64,000 bases of DNA from Rhodamnia argentea (GCF_020921035.1 NC_063154.1:1240001-1304000); one strand, 5' to 3'; shown: positions 36,354 to 49,184, numbered from the stretch's first letter. Made by a program: numbers and translations. The notes: generated from the letters alone by a model not told the origin.

Positions 36354-38934
36354 CTCGATATCTTTGTGTTGTTGTCTGTAGTATATTCTAGTACCAACTG
36401 TGGATTTGTTTGTGAATGAACCGCACAGTGAACGTTTGCAAACACGAAGGTGATTCACACTAGAGCAAATTTCATGGTCTGACTTATAAAATGAATCATT
36501 CGAACTCGATCTGCGTCAATTTCATTTTTTGTCAGAGTAACAGGTAGCACCGAGTCTGTGGAATTGTTCAACCCCTATCGGACAAGATGAACACATCAGT
36601 GCTTTCAGTGTTTCAGTAAACAAGATCTATGATCATTACATGTCAAGATGGAATGGTCATTCTGTAACTTGTAAATATCTCGAAAGTTGAGGTCGACAGT
36701 TGAGGGTAGAAGCTAAGCTTTTTCTTTACCATTTAGATCGTGTAGAGAGTTCTAGAGAGAGACTTTCGAAAAAATGCTCATTGTATTTCTTTTTGTAGTT
36801 AATCAAATGAAAAGAAAGACACTTTTTCATTTAATAGAAGGCATCGAATTATAATCGTTGACCTATATTCAATTTAATAGCTCAGCATCTTTCCATCTAT
36901 CTAGAAAGTTTTAGAACATAAGACAATTACTGTATCGCCCGCTTCTAAAAATATTCTAGAAAACGGTAAAAAACCCTAGGCAAACCCTAAAGGTTCAAGA
37001 TATTTCAGGTTTTTTGGTTTCTCGACCATGAGATTGACCAGTCGTCGTGTCATTTTGAGAAAAACGAGGAGCATCCAACTGCTGTTCGTGAGCTGCCAAG
37101 GTGGTTCGATTTCAAACATTCAGTTACACAAAAACAGCAACTTAATCCAAGTTTACAGTATTTTGGCATCCATGCAAAGCTTGGGCCAAAAATAGAAAAT
37201 CCATGCAACCCTCGTACATGGATTAAAGAAACAGACCTCGGGCATGATAACGTTTTGCTAGAAATCCCTATAAGCTATGAATACAGCACCATCACTATAT
37301 GCAAGATGAGACGACACGTTTCTTGACAAGCAAACTCTCAGCTATTTGGCTTATTCTCTTCCAAATTACAACTCTCAGTTCCCTACCATGTAAAGAAAGC
37401 AGTGAATAAAAAAAGTAAAAAGAAAGCACTAACTTTGATTATTCTTCCCATAATTATCTCAATAAAGATTTCAGTTGTCAACCAATAACGATCACAAAAT
37501 TGAGATACACCTTCCTCGAGGTTTTAATTCATTACACCATTTACTCTTTCTTCGGAACACCTCTTTTCCCTTTCTTTCTTGAATTCCCGAAGTCTTTGGC
37601 GACCCGAAGAGAAGGTATACACCGCACTGAACTCTTCATATTCTCCATGTCCCCCCACCTATGCAGGATCTTCCTGGATGAATTTCAAAGATGAGCAAAT
37701 GCAAAATAAGTGGTCCACTAGGAGCGACATGATATATATCAAAGGAAAGCATTCCGAAGGACAATTAGGATTTTGCAAGTAAATTGTTCCATCAATGAAA
37801 TCAACACACACAAAGAAGCTCACAGTTGAATATGACTAGGTATGAACATCAATACAATTTCTCTACACCTCTACATTGGGTTGTCACTCTCAATGCATAT
37901 ATGGCAGTGGGATGGGACCACAGCCCCTCCCAATGAAGAATTATTTGGAAAAATAGAAAGAAGACTTCTCCTTTTCGGGCACTTCAGGGCCATCCGCAGT
38001 GGAAATTTTGCCCATCAACCGCTTATTTAGGGGCAGAAAGATCAAACCACAAATTCACATACAAGAGGATTGGACAAACAGAAACCCTGACATTAGAAAA
38101 GGAGACACTCGAAAGAAATTGTCACACTGATCCCCCAAATTGGGCATAGGTCAACGGAAGGAACATGAATTCGTCACCTAAAGATTATAATACGTGAGCT
38201 TTAAAGGCTGATGGTTTTTCCCATATCCATTTCTTCATGGAGAGGCTTTTGCGCAATATTGCAACTGCCTTTATTAGGGTCGAAGACAATCAGATAATAG
38301 CTGAAATAAATTTATGAAGAAAAATTATATGCTGATTTCTATTCCATGAAAGTATATTTCAAAGGAAAAAGATGGCAAGATTCTAAATTTATCAAAGCTA
38401 AGATTTTTGTTGTCTTTGCGGGTCCATCCTCAAACACCAGCATCTAAACTCAAGAATTAAGACCACAACTAAAGAGGCAGTCACTTTCGGCATAGCAAGC
38501 TACTGGAGAACTAATTAATTTTATTCATTTATGAGAGACACAAGAACAGATCAATCACAGAGGAGTCTAACAGTCCATGAAGGCTTTCTCCCCTTCTTGG
38601 GAACATCACGTCTCAAACGTCTTTCTTTCTAGCTAAAAAGCAAGTGAACGAGATATGAATGTTTCCTGTGTTCTTTTTCTCTTACCATAGGATCCTATAC
38701 ATGCAGTCAAACCTGTATATACATGTATTTGAGCAATGAAAAAGATTACATCAGTGGCTGCTCAACATAGAAGCTGATGGAAGGTTACCCCTAATAACTC
38801 ACCGTCTAAATCAACACTATGATATCTATGTATTAGCCTCGGTCATCAGCGCTGAGTGACCTTCCAAAAATCTCAAGCAATACAAAATGAAAAGATCACA
38901 CTAAAGAATTGTAACACTCCTTACTTGGCAATGC
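36354..38934. other. Intergenic region between convergent SKIP5 and eIF2B-beta genes
   Basis: The left few hundred bases should be SKIP5 3'UTR, and the right end is 3'UTR of the minus-strand eIF2B gene. The middle is AT-rich with only short, unrelated open frames. Nothing else is supported. Confidence 0.5.
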
Positions 38935-41900
38935 TCAGGTCTGAACTGAATTGACCGAAGCAGGCTTCCTCTGCAACACCAAGTCATCAGTCGAATAATA
39001 ATCTGCTATTAGCCGGTACACATAAGATGGATTGTGTCCTCCTCTGGAAACAATAGAAAGAAAAAAGAGAAACTCAAAACATGATACCACTAGAAGTAAT
39101 TGAGTACACAATTGAGCAATGTGACACAATGGCCTGACCTGGTAAAATGTAGATAGAAATAATCCAGATTATGCAATGTCAGAAATTGAAAATCGCTATA
39201 ACTGTTCTAAAAGATTATATGAAATCTCAAAGGTTCCAAGTTAATTGCAAATCTGTCAAAGAGACGAGAACATGTTCGAAGGCTATGTATTATCAACTAA
39301 AGTTGTTGCTATTTGCCAGGACCTTCCAATTAATGCTTTAACTCATTTTTAAATTAGCATCTACTTATAAGAAGCAATTCTGGGGAGATAGGCATATTAA
39401 AGGTACTCACGTGTCTGTGATAAACAAGCTGACCAGTTTTGGTGGTACATAATCAAATGTTGGGTTGACAACATGAAGAAGTGGAGAGCCTGTTCCACTT
39501 CCAAAGTCCATGCAATCTGAGAATTCTCCAAAATCAAGAAGTTCAGAAGGTGATCTCAGCTCATTAAGTAAGACCTCAGGATTGTGAGGATACAAGGGGC
39601 ACAACTGCAATCCAAAATCTGTGTGATCAGTATAGCACCAGCAGGCTCATCAAAGGTCATCAAACATTTCCAGTTATACACTAAACATGCAGTCAAGAGA
39701 ACCAACCCACACTATGTCGTCAACTTAAGCCAAGTCTAAAATGCATATGATTGGCCTAAATAACAAAAACATGTCAATTCATTTTCACCCCCAGCTCCAT
39801 AATTCATTTGTCTATTGTGCAACCTCTGTAACAACACAATATACTGCATATATATTGCTTATTCAAATGCTTGTCGTTGCTTACTAGCTAATGCAAGAAC
39901 CATATACATTGTCATTCCCCCAGTTTACCTTATGGCTGCCTGCGAGTACAACAAAAGGAACAGCATGCCTTTGAGCAGCAAGAGCAACCATATTCAACCC
40001 CACAGGTGCAATAACTCCACCATTAGCCATTACAGCATGAGCTCCAACAATTACCTTTTGGCATAAATTTAGCTCAAACAGTCAATGCAGTAAATCAGAT
40101 GCTGAAGTGAAAAAAAATAATTGCTAAGAAAGACATGTACCATATTCACACGTGAAATCATGGCAAAGACAGCAGAATCAGTAATGAGCGTGGTTTGTAA
40201 ACCTCTTGCAACCAACTCTTTTGCAAGTAGATGTCCCTGATACCTGATCAGGACCGCATGATTAGAACAGCTCAGGAAGAGATGAAAACGTACTAAACTG
40301 ACTGAAGAATCATGATCAACTCACCTTGGAGCTCCCTCAGCAACAAATACACGGAATGATCTTTTTTTCTCCTTTGCTGCGCAAAAAAATTCTAGTACTG
40401 TTCTTGAGCTTCCTAAAGTTAATATTACCTCACTACAAACACACAACAGTATTATATAATAATATAATCAGCACATAAATCAGCAGAACTGGAAAGCCAT
40501 CTCAGACATCGCTCGAAACAAATTAAGCAATAAAGAATGTTGCGTACCAGTATCGTCATGAAGTATCAATTTATCAATTGGAAGAACAATCAAATAAGCA
40601 TTAATGCAACTCATCGAAATTTCAAAGCAAGACAGATCATGCTAACCACTCAAGAAAAACAAGCCCAAATTCATATGGATGCATCTTTTTGTGTCCTAAC
40701 CAGTGTCCCAACACAGCACCGTTGGTTTGAGGGTGATGGCTCCATCAGACCAGATATAGGTTAAGAATTTCCTAATATAATAATCAATCACATGGACATG
40801 TGACCCTGCCCAACAAGGTAGCGGAGAATCCATGCCATTAGTGAGAAAAACCAAATGGATTCATCTAAAAGAAACCCATAGGCTACGTTAAGATAAGGAC
40901 ATATGATACATGCTCAACTATGCCTGAATTTGCTAGCAAATGGTGCTTGACCTCTGATACCAAAAAAGAGCACATATTAGCAGCTTTTACTCATTAAAAA
41001 AAAAAAGAAGTACCGACACATTTCCAAATTGAAAGTATACAAGCACATAATTTCCCTATTTGCACATCAAACCAAAATATGCCAAAACTTGGCATATGGA
41101 AGCAACAACCTCATGCCACGAAGGTTATCATGGAAACTGCCGATTATAAGACAAAGTCAGAAGATTTATGGATGGAGAAAACAACAAAAACATCACATTG
41201 TTTTTCTTATTTAATGTGAGGTTGGTTACTCATATTGTCGAGGAGTTTATTAGATGAAAAGGTGTGAAAAAAAAATGAATAAACCAAACCAATATTACAA
41301 CGCATAAACTCCAAAAAATAATGGAAAAGACACCCATCTCAAGTTCCCTAACACAATTAAGGGCAAAACTGATGCAAATGACCATTAATCCAAGAAGCAA
41401 ACTAATAACAGGGGAACAAGCAAATGTCAACAAGGTGAAAGAAGTACTTTTGATGAATATGCTCCACTGCTTGCTCAGCGATCTGTTCATGGCAAGTGTC
41501 AATATCTTCGATAAGTTCATTCACTGCTTCAATAACATCATGCTTCAGCTTCCGGCTTCTTGAACTCTTGTCAGCAGCTGTGATGGAAAAGAATTTCTTA
41601 GCGCAAACTAGCGAGTCAATAAAATCTAGTATCTACACAAGAAACTGCTATTTCCTACGTACTTCTGCTTACAAATTCTCAACAAAATACAGCAAAACTA
41701 ATTATTCGTGTTGGCAAGTGATTTTGCAAACAGAAAAGAAATCTCCACGTGTCATCAATGGCAACTTGCTATTCATTGTATAGGGCTCTATGCTTTATCA
41801 CAACACCAGCTGTCTTTCGCATTGCTAGCATTCACCAACCAATAGACCATTCAAAGATTAAAAGAAGCTCACATTTGCTTTTTCCTTCAGAATCACCCCC

Positions 41901-43121
41901 TGATGAAGAAGAATGAGGAACAGCTGCCGAGTCAGGCAGATCCTCGAGAAGGGTTTGCAAGGAAGGTGGACGCAAAGTGTTTCGTGAAGCAGCAGCTACT
42001 GCAGCGGCAGACAACACAGGATGATCATCTTGATCTGTTTCATCTTCGTCGTCACTTACAGCTGATAAATCCAACCCAGCCATTGCAACTGAAGTGAGAG
42101 AAAGATCCTCCTCCCTAATAATATGTAAAACACGTCTGATGATATTACCGACAGCAAGCTCTGCATTCATAAGTACAACCTTGTCAATGCATATAGGAAA
42201 AAATTCACGATATCCATAAAGAGATGCTTAAATCATCATGATAGTTCTTTCCAAAAGCTTAAAAGATAACTTGCAACACGCTATTAGAAGAGCATGACTT
42301 CAAAAAATCAAAACTAATCATTCTTTCCTAGGATAGCATTATTACAAAATCTATAAAGAAATCAAACAATACAAAAAATTTAACAAGAAGAGGTTGTGGA
42401 CGGCCATTATCTCATAATATCATTGACAACACGATTATCCACGATTCCTACTTTTAAGAAGGTAAGTTTTCCGTTGGGTAGATGTAGCTTGTGCATGGTG
42501 CTGCTTATTCTCTTTGCCAATGTGAACAACAGAATATAGTGCAATATGAATGCCTGTTCCAGTAATGAAAGTCGCGGTATCATCTCTAGCCTTTATTCAA
42601 CACCAAGAAGAAGCAATTGAGAAACAAGGACACGTCAACAGTGGCTATTCAAAGTAGAAGAAAATTTTGTTACTGTCAACACCGGAAATATATGATAATA
42701 AAAAACAAAGCATTGGGATATATTCCAATTTCAAACTGCAAGCTCATATCAAGCAATGACAGATACTTTGGAGATTTTAAGCTAGCAGCGACCAAAAGTG
42801 AAACAGTAAAAGTGGCATACCGACTGGATTTGCTAAAACCAGTCGCTCTCCTACTGCTTTCACAGCATCAATCAAAGCAGCTGCCTGGTGGGTATATGGA
42901 ATTCGCTGCTGAGAAATAACTGATCGAAGGAGTACTGCTGTTTGCCTTGCCGTTGCTTGTGAGCCCTCAATCTTGCTGCCACCGCATAGAGACATGAATT
43001 TATTTTCTCACCTTCAAGCATGCTAAAAGAACTTTGCAACTAAAAACTGGAGCTTGACAGGATCTCACCGTTTTTTAAGCTTGAAAAGGAACTCATTCAC
43101 GAGGGCTTGCACGTCTGGCAT
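38935..43121 (-). CDS. Translation initiation factor eIF2B subunit beta, nine exons
   Basis: Exons in transcript order 43121-43069, 42975-42821, 42160-41873, 41577-41448, 40432-40325, 40243-40141, 40054-39929, 39604-39411 and 39043-38935 join in frame to 421 aa, close to the usual 400-420. The protein begins MPDVQALVNEFLFKLKKRKI. It continues RQTAVLLRSVISQQR, ELAVGNIIRRVLHIIREED, an acidic variable loop (SDDEDETDQDD), AAAVAAASRNTLRPPSLQTL, then the Rossmann-like regulatory core: ILTLGSSRTVLEFF, FVAEGAPRYQGHLLAKEL, TTLITDSAVFAMISRVNMVI, GAHAVMANGGVIAPVGLNMV, and ends in YVYRLIADYYSTDD. eIF2B is the guanine nucleotide exchange factor for eIF2 in the cytosol; beta belongs to the regulatory alpha/beta/delta subcomplex that senses phosphorylated eIF2. 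The C-terminal core separates it from the related MTR-1-P isomerases by overall sequence. Confidence 0.94.
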
Positions 43122-43176
43122 GACTGCCGATCTGCCACCACTTGTGACCTAAGTGCTAACAAAGATCAGTCTGGAG

Positions 43177-44485
43177 CTATGTTACACGGACACGGGACAC
43201 GATACGCGACACGACACGACACGCCGACACATGAATTCTCAAAAAGTAGAAAATTCCGACACGCTAGGACACGTTTTATATTATATGTATATTTTTATAT
43301 ATACACGATAAATCATTGTTTTTATAATTTCAACAAAAAACATAGCCAGAGATATGCACAGAAGACAAAGACACCAGTTGAACATACAATAAGGAAAAAC
43401 GCTAAGAGTTGTATGTCATATTATCAAGTGATCTGACTATGTGCCAGACTTCCTCATGAGCGCTGAGCGCCCTTTGCCCTTAACAATGCTGACAGGACTC
43501 AACACCAAAACAAAAAGAAAAGTTCACAGTAATTATTTCAAGAGCCGATAATCAACTACTATTTTGAACAATGTATATTTTGGAATTAGTAGATCTGGAG
43601 CAAATCAATAGCTAATAATTAGTACAAAACTTGCACCAGTATCAATCATCTAAAATCTACAACGAAGGCGATGAAGAATTGGTACTTGTGGGTCTTTCTG
43701 GGGAAAGTTTCTCCATCTCCAGAATGCCTTCATTGCAATTTCAGAAACGGTGGAATCAAAAAAGCATAGAACAGTAAAATTAAATGGGGGAGCGAGATGG
43801 GCGTACGCCATTCGCAGGCCAAGATGAAAGGCAGGTGAACAGAGGCGTGAGCAGAGGAAGGGGAGATCCAAAACCCCCGTCTTGCGCAGCGGCGCAACAG
43901 AGGAGATCCAAAACCCCTGTCTCGAGCAGAGGCGTGAGCAGAGGAGGGGGAGCAGAGGAGTGATACCTTGAGGCGGCGTGGCAAGAGCAGAGGCGCGGGC
44001 TGAGGCGCGAGCAGAGGCGCGAGCTGAGGCGCGAGCTGAAGGAGCGAGCTGAGGTGTGATCGAGGCGGCGAGCTGAGGCACGAGCTGAGGCTAGTCAACA
44101 GTCGCGAGAGAGAGAGGGAGAGGCCGGCGCAAGCAAAAGCCGGCGACGGGAGCCGGCGACGGGAGCCGGCGACGGTCGCGAGTCACGAGATGGAGGCTAG
44201 TCGACACTCGACAATCGCGAGAGCGAGAGCGACAGGGAGAGGGAGAGGTGAGACTGGCGACTGAGAGGGGTGAGTTGAAATTAGGTCAAAATTGGGTGTT
44301 TTGTTTATTTTAACGTCGTCCCTCGCGTGTCCGTCCGTGGAGTTGACCGGGAGTCCGGACTCGGACACGCGTTGACCGCGTGTGCGAGAAGAGTCCGGCC
44401 GTGTCCCAGCGTGTCGGACACGTGTCCGAGTCCGACACGTGTCCGACACGGAAAAAAATTTCCAAACAGCGTGTCCGCGTAAGAA
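43177..44485. mobile_element. Non-autonomous inverted-repeat element, CGGACACG family, copy 1
   Basis: The left end TTACACGGACACG (43182-43194) pairs with the right end, reversed TTACGCGGACACG (44470-44482), with one mismatch. Subterminal DNA is packed with ACACGTGTCC-type words (GACACGGGACACGATACG on the left, GTCGGACACGTGTCCGAGTC on the right). The interior includes a GC-rich minisatellite (about 43950-44100) of GCGCGAGCTGAGG-like units. No protein gene is recognised. A second copy lies near 56345. Confidence 0.6.
43950..44100. repeat. GC-rich minisatellite inside the CGGACACG element
   Basis: Imperfect tandem units based on GCGCGAGCTGAGG and GAGCAGAGGCG recur many times. All frames are open because of composition, so the long minus-strand frames here are not treated as genes. 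Confidence 0.75.
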
Positions 44486-44800
44486 GAAAAATCTACCTAT
44501 CGCAAAGACAAAATTCACACTGGCGAAAAAAAAAAACTGAACAAAACAAACTCAAACACTTTATCGCATTCTGCCGAAAGCAAACACGCTTCTTAATTGG
44601 ACAGGAAAAGAAGAAGAAGAAGAAGAGTAGCAACGAGCAATTGGGAATCTCAAGAACAGAAGCTGCTCGGACAACAAAACACATCCAACAATCACTTACA
44701 AATTCACGAGGCGGATCGACGAATTGCCACGCCAATCCGAAGCGCGACGATTTTCTTGGACAAATTACGAGCCTTGTCAGTTGCTGTTCCAATATTCTTC

Positions 44801-45826
44801 TTCTTCTTTTTTTAATTTTTTTCTTTTTTCGGCTCTAGCTTCGACGCCCTCTCTTGCGTTTTCTTCTTCGCTTTTGGGCTTTCTCAACGTGGAGCTGATC
44901 CGGGTGGGATTGTCATGGGCTTGGTTCAGGCCCGATGCCATCTTCTCTTTTTCTCTTTCCGAATTATAAACATGAATAATTAACAACATTATCATAAATT
45001 TTCTTAGGGCGGCGGGTGATTATGAACATTAAATTGATAATAATGATTTTTTTTTTACATAAAAAATCTCAAATTATGCACATGGCAACGCATTTATACT
45101 AAACTTATTTTTCTTTGCGACGTTAAAAACCCCAAACCTGTTCACATGACTCCGTCGAGATTTCATCAAATGATTTCCTAACTGGAACAACATTGGTTTT
45201 GCTTCATTTAAGTCACGTGGGCGTCATGCCAGTACCGTTTGCCTTCTTCTGTCCATATAAGCAGATTTTTATTTTTATGGTGATCAATGACGGAAGCTTG
45301 ACGAAAGGTAAATGTGTCGCACATGTATAAATTTAATATTTTTGGCGTCATTAAGAAAAAGTAAATGTGCGGCGGTAACTATAATTTAATATTTTTAGTG
45401 GCTTTTTCGCGTTTTATTATAAACTAATTTGTCATTGAGCACAATAACAAGAAAGAAAGGTAGGCCACATCACTGTACAAGCCCAGGAACCAATTTAACC
45501 TAAACAAGACCCGACCCAAGACCCAACAAGCCCAACCCACACCTATTAACTAAGCCCACAAATTTACCAACACACACCCAAAGACAATCCCAGATCCGAA
45601 CCTGTACGAGATTCGCCTAAGCAATATTACAAAACAGCCGCTATGCCCCTCCTCAATTATCATTCACAGAAAAATTAATTCTCCAGTTAGCAGACAAGGC
45701 TCTCTTTCCCATTGCAAAGAAGTGACTCAAAATCAATCTAAGTAGCAAGCGTAGTATCAGCTATAGCAAACTTTTCTTTCCTTCCACCGTTAGAGTCGAA
45801 GTGTACTTGCTTGAATATATATATGG
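44801..45826. other. Upstream flank of eIF2B-beta and intergenic DNA
   Basis: AT-rich sequence. No gene or element with definable ends was recognised. Confidence 0.5.
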
Positions 45827-46392
45827 ATGCGTTTGGTTCAGCTTTTTTAATGTGCTTTGGGCCTTTAAAGCCCATTGAAAAAATGTCAGCGTGTTGGGCA
45901 AGTCTTTTCAATAAACATTGGGCCAATGTCAGATCAAGAAGGCTGAAAGCCCAATACTGGTAGAGATCCGAGTATTTTTCGGAAAAGTAGTTTGTTATCT
46001 ATTTTTCCCTCAAAATGTTACTGAAAATTCAATTTTATCCCTATTTCAAAAGCGAAACTCTAGTTGCTATTCATCTTCTTCTTCTTCTTCGGTGGGGCCG
46101 GCAAAGGCTGTGCGGGGTCGCGCAACCTCGGACCTTGTCGCTCGGGGTCGTGCGACCCCGGAGGTCGAAGCCCTTCGCCAAGCAAAGGGTCCTTACCTTT
46201 TTCAAAAAAAAGAAAAAGAAATATAAAGCCAAAGGCTTTTGCAATTTTTTTTTATAACAAAACACTGTTTAACCCCAAGTTGTATCTCAAAGTATATTTT
46301 ACCAAACACCGTGTTCATATTCGCAAAGCCACCGAGGCTAAATACATTTGCATTTGCTCAAAGTTGATTTTCAAAGCCGAACGAAACGAGCC
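45827..46392. mobile_element. hAT-like non-autonomous element with GC-rich core
   Basis: The left end GATGCGTTTGGTTCAGC and the reversed right end GGCTCGTTTCGTTCGGC pair with a few mismatches. Subterminal words AAAGCCCATTG and CCAAAGGC also recur. A GC-rich core (about 46090-46190) reads GGGGTCGCGCAACCTCGG and GGGGTCGTGCGACCCCGG, itself palindromic. No transposase is seen. The end type resembles that of the element at 21672-22047. Confidence 0.55.
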
Positions 46393-46448
46393 CGTAATCA
46401 TTAAGCGAAAAAAAAAAATAGAAGGAAGAAGGACGAAAATAAGGCATT

Positions 46449-47241
46449 ACTCCGCGTCACGCCTTTCTCATGTGGTTAGTCACTCTCAACCGCATACCTA
46501 CCCAGACTTTACTAATCCAAAACCGCGGGATCACCGATGGGACTTGTGCCTTACGCCAAAGGAGACCGGATTCCGTGGATCATCTATTCTTTGGGTGCTC
46601 GGTTCTGTGTAGCTTGGCCTTGTTTTGGGCAACCAAATGTCGGTTAACATGGAGGAACCGTCCTTGGCAAGAACACATCCGTTGGGCCATGACGTACATA
46701 GGTGGCCGGTCTTTCTCTCACCGACTTGCCGGATTCTCCCATGGTGCGCTTTGTCACCTTATATGGACCAAGCGGAATGACATCTTATTTCGGAGCAAGG
46801 CCCTTTTTGTACCGGAAATGATTAAACACCTCATTAAGGTGGTCAAGGACAAAGCCATTTCTCTTGGAACAGTCAACGATACCCCTTGGAATCGTCGGTT
46901 ACAAAGTAGTTGGGGTCTCTCCCCCGCCATCTTTGAGGCTCGTCCTTAGGTCGTTTAGCGTATTTACTCCTTTTTGGTGCTTGTTTTCGCCGTATAGTTT
47001 GTAGACTCTTCGACGGTGCTTTCGCCGGTTAGCGGTCTTCTTGTTAGCACCACATGGTTAGGCCGCTTGTATGGCCTCCGGGGATCTTCCCCTTCTTGCT
47101 CTCACATGTCTTTTGCGCCGCATAACATTTGACCCCTCTAGGACAAATTCTTGTGTCCTAATTGGGTCAAGGTTTTTGTGTTCGGCTACTCTTGTTACCT
47201 AGTGCTTTGAAAAGTTATACATACTTAACTTACCAAAAAAA
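46449..47241 (+). mobile_element. 5'-truncated LINE (non-LTR retrotransposon) 3' end
   Basis: A perfect 13-bp target duplication, AAAATAAGGCATT, flanks the insert at 46436-46448 and 47242-47254. The right end carries a poly(A) tail after TTACC, so the insertion ran on the plus strand. The insert is about 790 bp, so only the 3' end of a several-kb element was copied, the usual result of incomplete target-primed reverse transcription. Confidence 0.85.
46470..46949 (+). pseudogene. LINE reverse-transcriptase C-terminal zinc-binding (zf-RVT) fragment
   Basis: An open frame of 159 codons ends in a natural stop at 46949 and reads LNRIPTQTLLIQNRGI, CALRQRRPDSVDHLFFGC and HLIWTKRNDILFRSKA. This is the zf-RVT region found after the reverse transcriptase in plant L1-type LINEs. 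The polymerase domain itself is absent because the copy is 5' truncated. The absence of internal stops and the perfect target duplication suggest a fairly recent insertion. Confidence 0.8.
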
Positions 47242-47254
47242 AAATAAGGCATTG

Positions 47255-49184
47255 TTTCGATCTTTTTGGCCATATTTCTTAAATTCGAGAACAACAAAAT
47301 CAACCGCCTTTTCAAAATTTCAAATTTTTTTTTCCAAAACTTTTTAGTTTCGCAAACCGAGCATGTTTTCGAGAGAAATGAGCAGTTAAAAGACAGGAAA
47401 GTTGCTTTCATCTGTAATATTTCCAACACAAGCGGAAACCGGGAAAGCTTCTCGCGAGCGCTAACGAGGGGCTGGGCGAATCGCAGGACTGATGTCCACC
47501 TATCGACGTGCGTGTGGGGTGTGTCAAGCAGACGGGAGACGAAACAGGGGGAACGCAGAGAGATTTTTGAAAATCGAGAGTCGAAACGAAAGACGGTCAG
47601 AGAGAGAGAGAGAGAAACAAAAGAGCCTGGGGAGTGGGGCCTACACGTTTCACTATTCCCCTTTTTGTATTTTCTCGAGGAATTTCTCTCTCCTCGCCCC
47701 AGGCCAGACGACACGCTCCCCTCTCTCTCCTCCGTCTCTCTCTCCCTCCTCTCTTCATCTGCCTGTGTCTCGAGCGGCTTTAATTTGAAATTATACGCGC
47801 ACTTCGCGTCTTCTCGCTTTATATTATTCTTTTTTCCGTTCATTTATTGTATCTATCCATCTTCCTGTCTACTGCTATCCAACCCAGACGGCCTCTCTCT
47901 CTCTCTCTCTCTCTCTCTTCCTCTGGATTTGATTTGGTTGGTTTTTCCTTCGGCCCACTTCGTCAGAGTTGGGTCTCGCATCGACCCTCCTGATCTCCTG
48001 CAGTTCCTGGTAAGTTTCCATCTCTGTTCTATCCGCGCTTCATCCTTTGCATGGCAACTGCCCCGAAGTTTGATTTTTTTATCTCGATTCACGTGTTCCT
48101 CGGCCTTGTAAGAGCCAAAAGTTTCGATCTTTTTGGGTCAATGTTTTGGGAACGTTATAGATCTACTTTTGGTTGGGGTCCGCAAATTTTTTCAATCTCT
48201 TCCTTCTGGGGATCGAAGGCTTGATCTGTCATGATCAGCGATTGCCCAATATATCTTAACTACTGGCTGACCTAGTTTTTTTTGTTAAACGTTTTAGTCG
48301 TTGTGTAGATTTTGCCGAGGGCAAGAGTGGGGGAACCCTTTGTAAGCTCTGGGAAATCAGGGTTGGAATTTTCTCGAGCTGAAAGCAAACTGCTTTTACA
48401 ATCAGGTAATGCACGTTCTTTCCTTATGCAAGTATCGTGTGTAGTATGCAATGCCGTAGTGTACAGGATGAGTGATTTGAGAATTTTTTGACAGTCTGTT
48501 ATTGAACTCGCTTTTCATGGTACTTGGAGAGAAGTTGGATGCTGCGGATACTGTGATGCCTCTGTGAGATTTATTTGCATCGTCAATAGTAAAAAGGGGC
48601 GATGGCCGAAAAGCAAAAAAGAGAAAAGATTAAAAAAAAAAAAAAACAAAGGGTTGTCTCACTGTGCGTTCAACTTTTAAGTGTTAGCATTATGGGGAAA
48701 ATTACATTCCAGTTGTAGCTTTACGAAGCTGGTTTGAGTTTGGAATAAACAAAACTGGATTTCACAAAGACAATTTTAAGTGGTTGGACTTTCGATTGAA
48801 GAAGGGTTGTTTTCTTCTACCTGTCCTTTGATGATGCCATTGAGAGTTTATTTTGTTTAATACCTCTTTTGAAATTGAAAAATCGAGCGGTTAAAATCCT
48901 CAGATCCTATTGTTTGTCCTATTCCGGTTAGGATACATGCACGGACATCTGGTTTTTAAGGTGCCCTTTTTCTGTCTCTTCTTTCTTTCTTGAGGAAAGA
49001 GTGCGCGGTATTCTCATTGCATTGGCGATGACCAACGCTCATGCGGTCACATTTATCATACCAGATATCACTTGTTTAAGTTGTCTTTGTTTCCAGAGTC
49101 TTGTTTATTTTGTATTTAATAATGACATGTGTTTTTCTCTTTTGTGTCTGTAGCTACATAGGCTAGGAAATCTCTTTGAGCAAA
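47255..49184 (+). promoter_or_regulatory. Promoter and spliced 5'UTR of the SINAT gene
   Basis: A CT-rich leader with a (CT)n run at 47892-47918 leads to a strong donor (TTCCTG|GTAAGT) after 48009. An acceptor TGTCTGTAG lies just before 49154, 31 nt ahead of the ATG. A possible middle non-coding exon is 48309-48405 (acceptor TTGTGTAG, donor CAATCAG|GTAATG). A 5'UTR intron in front of a single-ATG first coding exon fits the sequence. The long plus-strand frame at 47266-48111 is repeat composition, not a gene. Confidence 0.45.
47892..47918. repeat. (CT)n microsatellite in the SINAT 5' leader
   Basis: Uninterrupted CT repeats lie about 90 bp before the proposed first donor site. Confidence 0.95.

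Larger units (their letters stand above)
43122..44800 (-). other. Likely 5'UTR of eIF2B-beta with an intron holding an element
   Basis: On the minus strand a consensus donor (ATTT|GTAAGTG) follows 44700, and an acceptor (GCACTTAG|GTCAC) ends near 43148, about 27 nt before the ATG. This suggests a non-coding first exon ending at 44700 and a 5'UTR intron of about 1.55 kb filled mostly by the element at 43177-44485. Splice sites only; no transcript evidence. Confidence 0.4.

Noticed and set aside
43650-44098. Two long overlapping minus-strand frames rich in Ala/Ser/Arg
   Set aside because: They are translations of a GC-rich minisatellite inside a transposable element; several frames are open at once.
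47266-48111. 281-codon plus-strand frame upstream of SINAT
   Set aside because: It covers the end of the LINE flank, a CT microsatellite and the SINAT leader; the peptide is low-complexity, and the opposite strand is also open.
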